Of a stretch of DNA of 64,000 nt, positions 55,233 to 64,000 are shown in pieces; position 1 is the first letter of the stretch; every line of letters begins with the position of its first letter. The translations under genes and the position numbers were made by a program. A model generated the notes under the pieces. That model worked only from the letters and a program-made list of their open reading frames with translations. It did no database searches and was not told the DNA's origin. Source of the stretch: Kangiella sp. HD9-110m-PIT-SAG07 (GTDB lineage: Bacteria; Pseudomonadota; Gammaproteobacteria; Enterobacterales; Kangiellaceae); NCBI GenBank assembly GCA_003370465.1, contig QQTG01000021.1, positions 1 through 64,000 of the forward strand, written 5' to 3'.

Positions 55233-58200
55233 GTGAAAATTCTAACGATCGCTTCAGTCGTTGCTACTACTCTTTATTCAGCGGGTATAGCAGCTTCTGT
55301 TAGTGGGGTAGGTAATAACACCTATCAAATCAAACCTATTAACATCAGTCCTGAGGCAACTAAAGCTCGGGTTGAAACTAGTAGTCAGCAAAATGAACCT
55401 AGTCATCTTTTAGAAGGTCTTGGGGCTAACATAAAGTTGTCACCAGCAGTTAAGTTTAAGCCAGAAGATAATATTACAGGCCGACACAACTATATTATTC
55501 AGTTAAAAGATTCTCCCGCTGCATTGTATACTGGTGATGCCAGTGGGCAGGGCGCTACGAAGCAACTTTTTTCTAATCAAAAGCTAGGGCCAAGAAGTGC
55601 TAGTTTAAAATCTAATTCCGCAGTTGTTTCTTACACCAATAAACTGAAAAGCAAACAAACTGCATTTGTTAGTAAAGCAAACTCTGCTGGTGTCAGTTTG
55701 AACGTCAAGCAACAGCATCAAATTGCAATTAACGCTGTCGTAGCAGAAATGACCCAAGCAGAAGCAAAGCTACTGGCTAAATTAAGTGATGTTGCTTATA
55801 TCTCTCGTGACGTTAATCATGAGCTATTAATGGATGTTGCTCCAGAGCGAACGAACACTCCAAACGTTTGGGCTGATACTAGTATTGCAGGTAACCCTGA
55901 AGGTATTAAAGGCGAGGGTATGCTGATTGGTGTCATTGATACTGGGATTAATTCACAACACCCTTCTTTTGCACCAACGGGTGACGATGGTTATACCGTA
56001 CAAAACCCTTTGGGGTCTGGGAACTACTTGCATGACTGTAGTGTTGAAGATTTTACTAACCTGTGTAATGACAAGCTGATCGGTGTTTGGTCAACCGAGA
56101 ATATTACTCAGGCATTTAGTGATCCTGAGTTTGATGAATCTCGCCCAGCTAATGGCGAAGATTATCAAGGTCACGGTTCGCATACCGCAAGTATCGCGGC
56201 GGGAAATGTTTTGTATGACGTTCCTTATAAAATACCGGCCCTTGCCTTAGCTCATGAGGGAATTGATACCGGATATACGATTCCACAAATATCTGGTATT
56301 GCACCACACGCGAACATTATTTCTTATCAAGTTTGCTATCCAGGAAACTCTGGAGATAAGTGGGTAGGTTGTCCAGGTAGTGGTACTATCGAAGCGGTTG
56401 AGCAAGCTATTTTGGACGGAGTAGATGTTATTAACTACTCAATCTCTGGTGGCTATGACTCACATAATGACCCAGTGGAGCTGGCGTTCTTGTCGGCACA
56501 TGAAGCAGGTATCAACGTCGCTGCCTCTGCCGGTAATGCAGGTGCTTATCAGTCAGTTAACCATGTATCACCTTGGTTGTTATCAGTGGCATCAAGTCAA
56601 CATGGTCGTTTCTTTTCTGTGCCAGCTAGTCAACGACTTAGTGGGTTGAGCTATAACGGTGCATCTATTCCATCAGAGTACTTGACCGATGTTTACGGTA
56701 TTTCTGCAGAATCTGTAACGGGCTCAATGGTCTTGGCGGCGGACTATGGCGATGCTCTTTGCTCAACACCATTTTCTGCTGGAACTTTTACTAGTGGCAC
56801 TATTGTATTTTGTGAACGCGGTGATAATCCGTTGGTAGAAAAGTCAGCCAATGTCGAATCAGGTGGCGGTGCTGCAACTGTGATTTATAACACTGCAACG
56901 TCATCAACTGAATTATATGCCAATTTGCCCCATGCAATACCTACCATGCAAATGGATCAAGGTGATGGGCAAGCTATGGTAGATTGGTTAAGTGAATCTG
57001 ACGGGCACTTTGGTACCATTCTAGCGACAGACACTACTACTCGGACGGAGACAGCTCTGCAAGATGCTATGTCTTCTTTTAGTTCAAAAGGACATGCTTT
57101 TTTAGAAGAGTATCGTGAGTCAACAGCCCCGTCTATTACCGCTCCGGGTACTGATATTTACTCTGCTTACTCGGAGGACCAACCGTTTACGCAATACGCA
57201 AGCCCGACGGAGTTTATTGCTATTAGCGGAACCTCAATGTCAAGTCCACACATTGCTGGTGCATTGGCTCTGATTAAGCAAGCGCGACCTGATTGGACGC
57301 CATCGGAAGTGATGTCGGCTATCCAGCTAACAGCAAATGATCAAGTTGGAGATCGATTTGGTCGTCCTGACAGAACCAACCCTTGGTTTCACGGTTCAGG
57401 CATTGCCCAAGTCGATAAAGCGATTCATACCGGTTTAATCATGAACGTTCCAGTGGAAAACTATACGATTGCCAACCCACACCAGGGTGGTAACCTCGGA
57501 GCATTGAACACACCTAATATGGTTGATTCAGCTTGTTATCAATCTTGTAGTTGGGTACGAGAAGTTACGGCTACCGTAGACGGTACGTGGGATGTCTCGG
57601 CAGAAACTTCTGAGTACAGTGTTCAGCTTGAAGCTTCGCCAAGCACTTTTTCATTAAAAGCGGGGGAAACACAACGTATTATTGTTACAGGTTCATGGGT
57701 TGACTCACAGAACTCTTACTCGTCACCACGTGGCTTAAGTGTTTTTGGCAAGGTGACTTTAACGCCTCAAAATCCATCAGTACCTGTTGCTAACATGAAT
57801 GTTGAGTTCGAGTTAGATAGCGGAAGCCTGCCAGAGGCTGTTGAATACAATGTCTTCTCAGAGAACAGTAACCATAATATTAATGACCTAGCATTTGGTA
57901 TTGCTCCAGACTTAACAGCTACTGCCTACCAGCCTGTACTTGCAGACGTAGAAGAGGTTGAGCTGGAAGAGCGCGATTCCGGTAATGGCTCAAATCTATT
58001 TGAAAGTGATCAAGATGTTAGTAAGGTCCATGTAACTTGGGTTTCTGTGCCAGAAGACGCTAAGCGCTTTGTTGCAGAAGTTATTGAAAGTGGTGCAGCT
58101 ATTAACCCTAATGAGCGTACGAACCCAAAAGGTAACGCTGGTATTTATGTTGGTATTGATGCTAATAAAGACGGCGTAATCAATTACGATAGCGAGGCTA

Positions 58201-60545
58201 TTTGTAAGTCGGTTATTAACTCTTCAGACCTTATGGACTGGTGTAATATTCCAAACCCAGAAGCTGGAGATTATTGGGTGGTATGGCAAGAGCATAACTA
58301 TAATAGCGGTGCTAGTGCAGGCTATGAAAATGCGTTATTTAAGCATAAGGTTGCCACTGCGGTTGTAATGGATGATGTTGCCACTAATCTAACAGTTGAT
58401 GCGCCAGCTAGTAGTGATGACGAATCATTCTCAAGTGTGACGCTTAATCTTAATGACTCAAGTTTTTCTGAAGGTGAAAAGTACTACTCAGCCATTGAAT
58501 TCGGTACGGACGCTAATAATCCCGATAATATTGGTTTAATAGCGACAAACTTTGTACGTCAAAAAGATGGTATTAACATGGAAGCCAGTAAGTCTGGGGC
58601 CGTGGTGGGCGATATTATTGACTATAAAGTGTCAATTAAAGCTAATGCCAGTGGTGCCGATCGTGGCTTTAACCTAAGCTCAGAGCTACCAGAAGGATTA
58701 GAGTTAGTGTCTGGTAGTGTTCAGTTGGCAGATAATCGTTTTGTAACTGCGGATATTTCTGAAGACGGAAATGGTTTTACAGTTTCTGGAACACAGCCAG
58801 ATAGTCGTGACCGTGATCGTGAATACTTAATTACAAATTCATTAACGGACGCTACTTGCCGTACGCCCATAGGTGATGGGGGTTATGTTAACTTATACGA
58901 GTACGGTATAACGCCACAGGAAAATGCTCCTGAGAGTAACCGTGAACCAGCATTACAAGTGACTTTGAACGAAATATTCCAAGATGCCCGCTCCGCTTCA
59001 GGGGAGACCTATGCGCTATATAATTACCAAGAAGGTAATATGTTTAATAGCAGCAGCCTCTACATTTGGGGTAATGGAATGGTTGATTTGCATGGTGCAG
59101 CTCCGGGCTTCTTTGGTGCTTATGCAAATATGCCTTTTAACGAAAACTATAAGGCTCCATCGTTCGCCAATATGGGAGTATTCTGGTATGGCTTGTCGGG
59201 CTTTGGTACACAAGGTATGGAGTTCGGTGCACCATATGTAGATACGGGTGATGAAACTGAAGCTGCTGGTATTAGTTTTGTTCAGTTAGTGGATGAGAAA
59301 CAGCAAGGCACTCACGTTCTGATTGAGTGGGATAACCTCCAACATTTACAAGGTGAGGGTTGTACATTCCGTGGCTGTGCTAGCTGGGGACCAAACCCTA
59401 GCGCATCAACTTCGGTTGATGCTCAACTTATCCTTGCCCGCGACTACAGTTCAGCAAAAGGAGCGTATGAAATGGTATACGCCTACGATAACCTGAACTT
59501 CGGTAATTATACGGGTAACGGTTCTCCTTTCCAGGCAGGTAGCACGGTTGAGAAAGCCGCAACAGCAGGTGTTCATGGTGGTGCGAGTCCATGGGCGGGA
59601 GCTCCAGTGGACGGTTATATCAACCAAAGTGTTATTCCTGACCATGATGGTCATGGTGGGTTAGATGCTTATCTGCGCGATGATATGGCAATTTGCTTCG
59701 ATTACAATGGCCCAGAAGTGACTAAGTTCGAAGTGACTTTCCAAGCTAAAGTTTTACCTGAAGCTATTGGGCAAAACTTTGAAGTTAACGCTAACCTTGA
59801 ATTAGATGGCGTGGGAACTAAAGTGTTAACAGCACCGTTGAAAGCACCTTCAAACATCACATTGTTCGGTATTAAAGACCAACAAATGATAGAAGAGGGT
59901 ACGCTTGAAGATATTCAAGTGGCTTACATGGATAATAACAACGTTTCTAACACGATTTCTGTGTCAGGCGAAGGTATTACAGCTGAAGTAAATGGTCATT
60001 CGAATGGTTCGACATTCGATATCACGGCTAATGAGAACTTTAGTGGCTCGACGGAAGTGACGGTAACTGTTACAGACGACAATCAGCCTACTGACCAAGC
60101 GAGCACTACGTTTACTCTAACGGTTGGGCCGGTTGATGATCTACCGGTGGTAATGCTTGCATCCGAAGAGATGAGCATAACGGAAGGTGATGAGTTGACC
60201 CTTGATGCTTCTGCGAGCTATGACCCAGATGGTGACCAACTATCGTTCCAGTGGGTTGGCGAGGGTTCTATCGAGAGTCCGATGGCTGCTACTACTATCG
60301 TTTCTGGCTTAACAGAAGGTACCTATACTTTCACTGTAATTGTCGGTGACGGTACCTCTGAAGTTGAGAAAGAGGTTGAGGTAGCGGTTGAAGCTCAAGC
60401 AACATCTGGTGGCGGTGACGGCTCAGGTGGTGGTGATGGCTCTGACGGCGACAATGGAGATAACGGTGGTTCAGGTGGTGGTAGCACTGGTTGGTTACTG
60501 TTAATGGTACTAGCATTGTTCGCTAGACAGAGATTCATTAAATAA
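55233..60545 (+). CDS. Secreted S8 (subtilisin-like) protease with GlyGly-CTERM tail
   Basis: The 1770-residue product has a signal peptide (about 1-22), an I9 propeptide starting near NYIIQLKDSPAAL (residue 85), and a subtilase domain with Asp236 (IDTGI), His314 (GHGSHTAS) and Ser668 (GTSMSSPHIAG). A PA domain is inserted at about 480-590. Beta-rich domains follow, with a DUF11-like repeat near 1115-1190, a cadherin-like repeat near 1550-1640 and a PKD-like repeat near 1640-1720. The end is a Gly, Asp-rich linker, STGWLLLMVLALFA and basic RQRFIK, the GlyGly-CTERM pattern cut by rhombosortase after type II secretion. AGGAGTC precedes the start. A strong terminator follows. Confidence 0.93.
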   Translation: MKILTIASVVATTLYSAGIAASVSGVGNNTYQIKPINISPEATKARVETSSQQNEPSHLLEGLGANIKLSPAVKFKPEDNITGRHNYIIQLKDSPAALYTGDASGQGATKQLFSNQKLGPRSASLKSNSAVVSYTNKLKSKQTAFVSKANSAGVSLNVKQQHQIAINAVVAEMTQAEAKLLAKLSDVAYISRDVNHELLMDVAPERTNTPNVWADTSIAGNPEGIKGEGMLIGVIDTGINSQHPSFAPTGDDGYTVQNPLGSGNYLHDCSVEDFTNLCNDKLIGVWSTENITQAFSDPEFDESRPANGEDYQGHGSHTASIAAGNVLYDVPYKIPALALAHEGIDTGYTIPQISGIAPHANIISYQVCYPGNSGDKWVGCPGSGTIEAVEQAILDGVDVINYSISGGYDSHNDPVELAFLSAHEAGINVAASAGNAGAYQSVNHVSPWLLSVASSQHGRFFSVPASQRLSGLSYNGASIPSEYLTDVYGISAESVTGSMVLAADYGDALCSTPFSAGTFTSGTIVFCERGDNPLVEKSANVESGGGAATVIYNTATSSTELYANLPHAIPTMQMDQGDGQAMVDWLSESDGHFGTILATDTTTRTETALQDAMSSFSSKGHAFLEEYRESTAPSITAPGTDIYSAYSEDQPFTQYASPTEFIAISGTSMSSPHIAGALALIKQARPDWTPSEVMSAIQLTANDQVGDRFGRPDRTNPWFHGSGIAQVDKAIHTGLIMNVPVENYTIANPHQGGNLGALNTPNMVDSACYQSCSWVREVTATVDGTWDVSAETSEYSVQLEASPSTFSLKAGETQRIIVTGSWVDSQNSYSSPRGLSVFGKVTLTPQNPSVPVANMNVEFELDSGSLPEAVEYNVFSENSNHNINDLAFGIAPDLTATAYQPVLADVEEVELEERDSGNGSNLFESDQDVSKVHVTWVSVPEDAKRFVAEVIESGAAINPNERTNPKGNAGIYVGIDANKDGVINYDSEAICKSVINSSDLMDWCNIPNPEAGDYWVVWQEHNYNSGASAGYENALFKHKVATAVVMDDVATNLTVDAPASSDDESFSSVTLNLNDSSFSEGEKYYSAIEFGTDANNPDNIGLIATNFVRQKDGINMEASKSGAVVGDIIDYKVSIKANASGADRGFNLSSELPEGLELVSGSVQLADNRFVTADISEDGNGFTVSGTQPDSRDRDREYLITNSLTDATCRTPIGDGGYVNLYEYGITPQENAPESNREPALQVTLNEIFQDARSASGETYALYNYQEGNMFNSSSLYIWGNGMVDLHGAAPGFFGAYANMPFNENYKAPSFANMGVFWYGLSGFGTQGMEFGAPYVDTGDETEAAGISFVQLVDEKQQGTHVLIEWDNLQHLQGEGCTFRGCASWGPNPSASTSVDAQLILARDYSSAKGAYEMVYAYDNLNFGNYTGNGSPFQAGSTVEKAATAGVHGGASPWAGAPVDGYINQSVIPDHDGHGGLDAYLRDDMAICFDYNGPEVTKFEVTFQAKVLPEAIGQNFEVNANLELDGVGTKVLTAPLKAPSNITLFGIKDQQMIEEGTLEDIQVAYMDNNNVSNTISVSGEGITAEVNGHSNGSTFDITANENFSGSTEVTVTVTDDNQPTDQASTTFTLTVGPVDDLPVVMLASEEMSITEGDELTLDASASYDPDGDQLSFQWVGEGSIESPMAATTIVSGLTEGTYTFTVIVGDGTSEVEKEVEVAVEAQATSGGGDGSGGGDGSDGDNGDNGGSGGGSTGWLLLMVLALFARQRFIK

Positions 60546-60569
60546 TAAAACGGAGTTAGTCATAAACTT

Positions 60570-60601
60570 AAAAGCCCGAACCTTTGGTTTGGGCTTTTTT
60601 T
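60570..60601 (+). terminator. Rho-independent terminator after the S8 protease gene
   Basis: AAAAGCCCGAACC, loop TTT and GGTTTGGGC are followed by seven T; one G-T pair. Confidence 0.93.
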
Positions 60602-60602
60602 A

Positions 60603-61056
60603 TTCACTGTTAAAAAAGGGTAAATTGATTACTAAGCAGGTAGTACCAGTTCACATTATAAATGTTTTAAACGATAACCAGTAAGTGACTACTTACCTGT
60701 GAAAAAAATACAAAAATGACTTGATTTTTTACAGAATAGGGCCGAACGTCAGGATGATTTTATAGAGAGAAATCCACAGATGTCATTTTCACCTTACTTT
60801 ATAAGGGATTGAGCCTGTTTAGAGATTAAACAGGTTGGTTTTAGCCTATAGGTAAGATGTTAAGTATTTGATAATATTGACAAAAGCCATATTTTGGTTA
60901 AAAAATGTACAGTTTGTTAAGGCGTACCTGATTTTGTGGGGTTTGAGCAGATTTCAGCAATTTTTCCCCAAAGTTATCCACAGGAAATGTGTAAACTTTT
61001 TGACGGTTTGATGACAAAAAAATTCCTGTACAGAAAATAGCCATCTAATGTGACAG
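60603..61056. other. 454-base convergent gap with DnaA box and promoter-like signals
   Basis: No gene is visible between the protease terminator and the convergent methyltransferase gene. It holds the exact DnaA box TTATCCACA at 60974-60982, a perfect TTGACA (60877-60882) 16 bases before TAAAAA (60899-60904), a hairpin AGCCTGTTTA/TAAACAGGTT (60812-60836) followed by GGTTTTA, and GTAAGT/ACTTAC at 60681-60696. A small RNA or a DnaA-regulated site is possible. A replication origin is unlikely because only one good box is present. Confidence 0.4.
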
Positions 61057-61653
61057 CTATTCTTCTTTTACTGCGCTCGCGACTGTATAGGCTGGGCCTT
61101 GTTTATGCTTCTTATAATTACCAAAGACTTCTTTAAATGCCCGTTTCATGAAGTCGCGGAGGCCTGTAATGGTAACTACATAAAAGCGGCCACCGGGAGC
61201 TAATCGTTCGTAGGCATCGTTCAAGAATATATAGAGTAGCTCGTTACCCACTTTCGCAGGGATGTTAGAAACAATGACGTTATACCCTTTGTCTGATACT
61301 TCACTGAAGCCATTGCTTAAACGTGCGCTGGCGTTTGGGGCTTGGTTCTTCTTGGCATTTTTATTGGCGTAATTCACAGCGACATAGTCTTTATCGACCA
61401 TCAACACTTCGCCCTGAGGTGCCATTTTTGCCATGGTTAACCCTAAAACACCGTAACCACAACCAAGATCTAGGCACTTGTCTTGCGGCTCGACCTCAAG
61501 ATACTTAAGCAGCATAATGGAGCCGACATCAATTGAGCGTGGTGAGAAAATTCCCCAAGTGGTATCAAAAGACATGGGGAAGTCATTAAGCGTGTCTTCC
61601 ACGGTTAAGTCTTTTTTGAGCTCGGCGATTTGTGATTTAGTGTAGTGGGCCAT
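61057..61653 (-). CDS. Small-domain class I SAM-dependent methyltransferase (RsmC-like)
   Basis: The 198-residue product is a single methyltransferase domain. SAM binding: CLDLGCGYGVLGLTMAKM near residues 60-77 and VLMVDKDYVAVNYANKNAK. The catalytic-loop position reads SNIPAKVG where RsmC/RlmG-type enzymes have NPPF; this replacement suggests a different or altered substrate. The N-terminus, FSPRSIDVGSIMLLKYLEV, is the usual MTS signature. RNA is the likely substrate by family, but this is not certain. It is divergent from rlmM, another rRNA methylase. Confidence 0.82.
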   Translation of the reverse strand: MAHYTKSQIAELKKDLTVEDTLNDFPMSFDTTWGIFSPRSIDVGSIMLLKYLEVEPQDKCLDLGCGYGVLGLTMAKMAPQGEVLMVDKDYVAVNYANKNAKKNQAPNASARLSNGFSEVSDKGYNVIVSNIPAKVGNELLYIFLNDAYERLAPGGRFYVVTITGLRDFMKRAFKEVFGNYKKHKQGPAYTVASAVKEE

Positions 61654-61782
61654 ATCGGTCAGTAATTGTGGTTAAATTCAATAAAAGTGGCGTTATTTTA
61701 GCATCGGCCTTTGTAAAACCCTAATCAAAGCTTGTCTCACTATGTTAGAATTTGCCCATCTTAATATCATCTCGTAATACTT

Positions 61783-62859
61783 ATGCAGCAAGCTCCCTTT
61801 GTTTTTTTCTGTCGCCCAGGCTTTGAGTCTGACTGTGCCGCGGAAGTACAAGCCATCGCTAATGCCTATGAGCTAGCTGGTTACGCAAACGCACAACCTG
61901 ATTCGGGTTATGTGCGTTTTTATATGTTTGATGAATCCAGTAGTGAACGTTTCTTTGAAATACTGGATGTGGCCGATGTGATCTTTGCTCGCCAATGGTT
62001 TTGGGCCAAAGCTGAACTTGAGGCGATGCCGCTTGAGGATCGTATTACGCCAATTATGGACGTTTGCTCAGATGTGGCTATTGCTAAAACCCTGTTAGTT
62101 GAGCATTTAGATAGCGACGACGGACGCGAGCTGTCGAAGTTTTGTAAGAAATTTTCAACTCCTTTGACGATTGCTTTAGAGAAACAAGGCTTAATCCACG
62201 AAGAAAGTGAGTTTCGATTACACATCCTATTTTTAGCTAACGACCATTGTCTCGTCGGTTTTTCGCCACTCGAGCGCTCGAGTGAGCATAAAGGTGGGAT
62301 CTTGCGCTTAAAAGCGCCAAGGAATGCTCCTAGTCGTTCGACATTGAAACTGGATGAAGCGATCCAGGTGTTAATGTCACGCACCCAACAAAGAGATGCT
62401 TTCAGGCTGGGAAATACCGGCGCGGATCTTGGAGCAGCTCCCGGCGGCTGGACCTATCAGCTGGTAGAGCGCGGGCTACAAGTGTCGGCCGTGGATAACG
62501 GCACCATGGATAAGAAGTTGATGGCGACTGAGCATGTCGAACACTTTAAAGAAAATGCTTTTACCTGGCTGCCAGAAAAGCCTGTTAACGTCTTAGTTTG
62601 CGATATGGTGGAGAAGCCTTCGCTAGTCGCCAATCTTATGGCACAGTGGCTAGAAGGCGGTTATACGCAGCACGCACTCTTTAACCTTAAGTTACCGATG
62701 AAAAAGCGTTTCCAAGAAGTGGCTGATTGTATTGGCCTGATTTGTGATCGTCTAGAAGAAGCGGGATTGACTCACTTTTGGCAAGCTAAACATCTGTATC
62801 ATGATCGTGAAGAAATTACGGTTTACTTTAGATTAAAGTCCAGAGTGACCAAGAACTAA
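61783..62859 (+). CDS. rlmM: RlmM, 23S rRNA 2'-O-ribose C2498 methyltransferase
   Basis: RlmM methylates the 2'-OH of C2498 in 23S rRNA. The 358-residue product (E. coli YgdE 366) has an N-terminal THUMP-like part beginning FFCRPGFESDCAAEVQAIA and a Rossmann methylase domain. The SAM site is DLGAAPGGWTYQLVERG near residue 216, and VLVCDMVEKP with LFNLKLPMKKRF gives the Asp and Lys of the KDKE tetrad. queF follows 12 bases after the stop. Confidence 0.95.
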   Translation: MQQAPFVFFCRPGFESDCAAEVQAIANAYELAGYANAQPDSGYVRFYMFDESSSERFFEILDVADVIFARQWFWAKAELEAMPLEDRITPIMDVCSDVAIAKTLLVEHLDSDDGRELSKFCKKFSTPLTIALEKQGLIHEESEFRLHILFLANDHCLVGFSPLERSSEHKGGILRLKAPRNAPSRSTLKLDEAIQVLMSRTQQRDAFRLGNTGADLGAAPGGWTYQLVERGLQVSAVDNGTMDKKLMATEHVEHFKENAFTWLPEKPVNVLVCDMVEKPSLVANLMAQWLEGGYTQHALFNLKLPMKKRFQEVADCIGLICDRLEEAGLTHFWQAKHLYHDREEITVYFRLKSRVTKN

Positions 62860-62871
62860 CCTCAGGCAAAG

Positions 62872-63696
62872 ATGATGAACGACACCAATATTCCTTTAGG
62901 TAAAGAGGTCTCATACCCAGAAGTGTATGATCCAAGCTTACTCTTTCCCGTCGCGAGACAGTTTAAGCGTGATGAATTAGGCTTGAGTGATGACTTACCG
63001 TTTCATGGTAGTGATTATTGGAACGCTTATGAAATGTCATGGTTGAACGGTAAAGGAAAGCCGCAGGTTGCCATTGGTATTTTTGAGTTTGCTCACAATA
63101 CTGTGAACATTGTCGAGTCCAAATCATTCAAGCTGTATTTAAATTCGTATAATCAAACCCGCTTCGATAGCTGGCAGCATGTCCTTAGTAGATTACAGGC
63201 TGACTTATCGCAAGCGGCTGACGGACAGGTTTCTATACAGCTTTTAGCGCTAGAGCAATATCAAAGCCAGGTTCCCATTGTCAGTCGCGACGCAGTGCTA
63301 ATCGATGAGTTAGATGTTGAAATTAACGAATATGACTATCAACCCGGCTTGTTAAAATCTTCTACCGAGATTGTCACAGAACGTTTGCAAAGCGATTTGT
63401 TAAAAAGTAATTGCTTAATTACGTCGCAGCCAGACTGGGCATCGGTGCTAATTGACTACACCGGCCCTAAGATAGAGCATGAAGCCCTGCTCAAATATCT
63501 AATCTCATTCCGTAATCATAATGAATTTCATGAACAGTGCGTAGAACGCATATTCGTCGATATTATGCAGCATTGTCAGCCCCAAGAATTAACCGTTTAC
63601 GCCCGATATACTCGCCGCGGAGGCTTGGATATTAACCCCTTTAGAACAAATGTTGCTGGGCAAAACGCAAAGAATATAAGGCTAATTCGTCAATAA
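62872..63696 (+). CDS. queF: QueF, 7-cyano-7-deazaguanine reductase
   Basis: QueF reduces preQ0 to preQ1 with NADPH in queuosine synthesis. The 274-residue product is the long two-domain form (E. coli 282). The N-terminal half holds the family motif NIVESKSFKLYLNSYNQTRF, which binds NADPH and substrate. The C-terminal half has SNCLITSQPDWASV, with the catalytic Cys and Asp, and NHNEFHEQCVERIF. Two adjacent ATGs (62872, 62875) are possible starts. With rlmM upstream it forms a short RNA-modification pair. Confidence 0.97.
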   Translation: MMNDTNIPLGKEVSYPEVYDPSLLFPVARQFKRDELGLSDDLPFHGSDYWNAYEMSWLNGKGKPQVAIGIFEFAHNTVNIVESKSFKLYLNSYNQTRFDSWQHVLSRLQADLSQAADGQVSIQLLALEQYQSQVPIVSRDAVLIDELDVEINEYDYQPGLLKSSTEIVTERLQSDLLKSNCLITSQPDWASVLIDYTGPKIEHEALLKYLISFRNHNEFHEQCVERIFVDIMQHCQPQELTVYARYTRRGGLDINPFRTNVAGQNAKNIRLIRQ

Positions 63697-63972
63697 ACTT
63701 AGCTTTGCATGAGTAAAGAAATTACCTAGTTGTACTTTTATCAAGCTAGAAAAAGGACTGGACGAATAGAGATCGTTATATAACAATGTGGTGTCTTATT
63801 TGGGCCAAATGCGTCGCTAACAAATAAATTATTAAGATAATCAGCGACTTACCTAGTAATTATTTCGACAAAGATCGAAACTCTAAGTTAGGTAATCGTA
63901 CTAAATCACTATGATCTATTACTCTATTGCAGAGTTAAGCAACTAGATTTTGAGTAATTAAAGGGTATATCA
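63697..63972. other. 276-base AT-rich gap with nested inverted repeats
   Basis: TTACCTA (63849-63855) pairs with TAGGTAA (63889-63895), and within it TTTCG/CGAAA form an inner stem. No gene is apparent. The fold lies about 80 bases upstream of the next start and might be a leader structure for that gene. Confidence 0.35.
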
Positions 63973-64000
63973 ATGACAGAACAAACAAAAGACAAGTCCT
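63973..64000 (+). CDS. Start of an unidentified gene, cut by the window edge
   Basis: ATG at 63973 with AAGGG eight to ten bases upstream begins MTEQTKDKS, open to the window end. Nine codons are too few to name a product. Confidence 0.4.

Noticed and set aside
60974-60982. DnaA box as evidence of an origin of replication
   Set aside because: Only one exact box, no box cluster, and no dnaA, dnaN or gidA neighbours.

Overview
The window is a chromosomal segment of a gammaproteobacterium, probably marine and of the Kangiella/Oceanospirillales kind. That placement is an inference from gene content, protein style and a base composition that looks mid-40s %GC; no database search was possible. I see no tRNA, rRNA, CRISPR array, transposase or prophage.

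Layout. (1) 1-12.2 kb: the distal division and cell wall (dcw) cluster, all on the + strand: murF (3' end only), mraY, murD, ftsW, murG, murC, ddlB, ftsQ, ftsA, ftsZ, lpxC, mostly coupled by short overlaps. (2) 12.2-17.2 kb: a dciA-type gene (-), an M23 peptidase, secA, mutT and yacG (-). (3) 17.7-25.5 kb: type IV pilus genes pilA, a PglL/Wzy-type O-oligosaccharyltransferase, pilB, pilC, pilD, then coaE and zapD. (4) 25.5-34.3 kb: nadC (-), ampD, ampE, aceE, aceF, lpdA. Regions 1-4 follow the order of the E. coli 2-3 minute region almost gene for gene. The differences are that dciA plus M23 stand where secM would be, and that aroP-pdhR is missing before aceE although a PdhR-type operator palindrome remains there.

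(5) 34.6-46.1 kb: a mixed block with a small lipoprotein, an EamA transporter, dipeptidyl peptidase IV, a PQQ-type sugar dehydrogenase, metE behind a clear MetJ operator, an M13 metallopeptidase lipoprotein, a thioesterase and ttcA. (6) 46.4-50.4 kb: three exported proteins of unknown role, two of them with DUF11 domains ending at the same motif. (7) 50.5-60.6 kb: an SpmA-SpmB fusion; a four-gene operon on the - strand (MipA/OmpV outer-membrane protein, DUF3019 protein, OmpR-type regulator, sensor kinase); and divergently a 1770-residue S8 protease with a GlyGly-CTERM tail. Four CGTACAAA boxes in two helically phased pairs lie between mipA and the protease. (8) 61-64 kb: a small-domain methyltransferase (-), rlmM, queF and the first codons of another gene.

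The most promising unexplained material is the two-component/MipA/DUF3019/S8-protease locus with its repeated boxes; the helically phased 11-bp repeats over the lpxC promoter; the orphan PdhR-type operator and a second palindrome before aceE; the DUF11 trio; a 23-codon reading frame with its own ribosome site between ftsA and ftsZ; and several structured intergenic elements.
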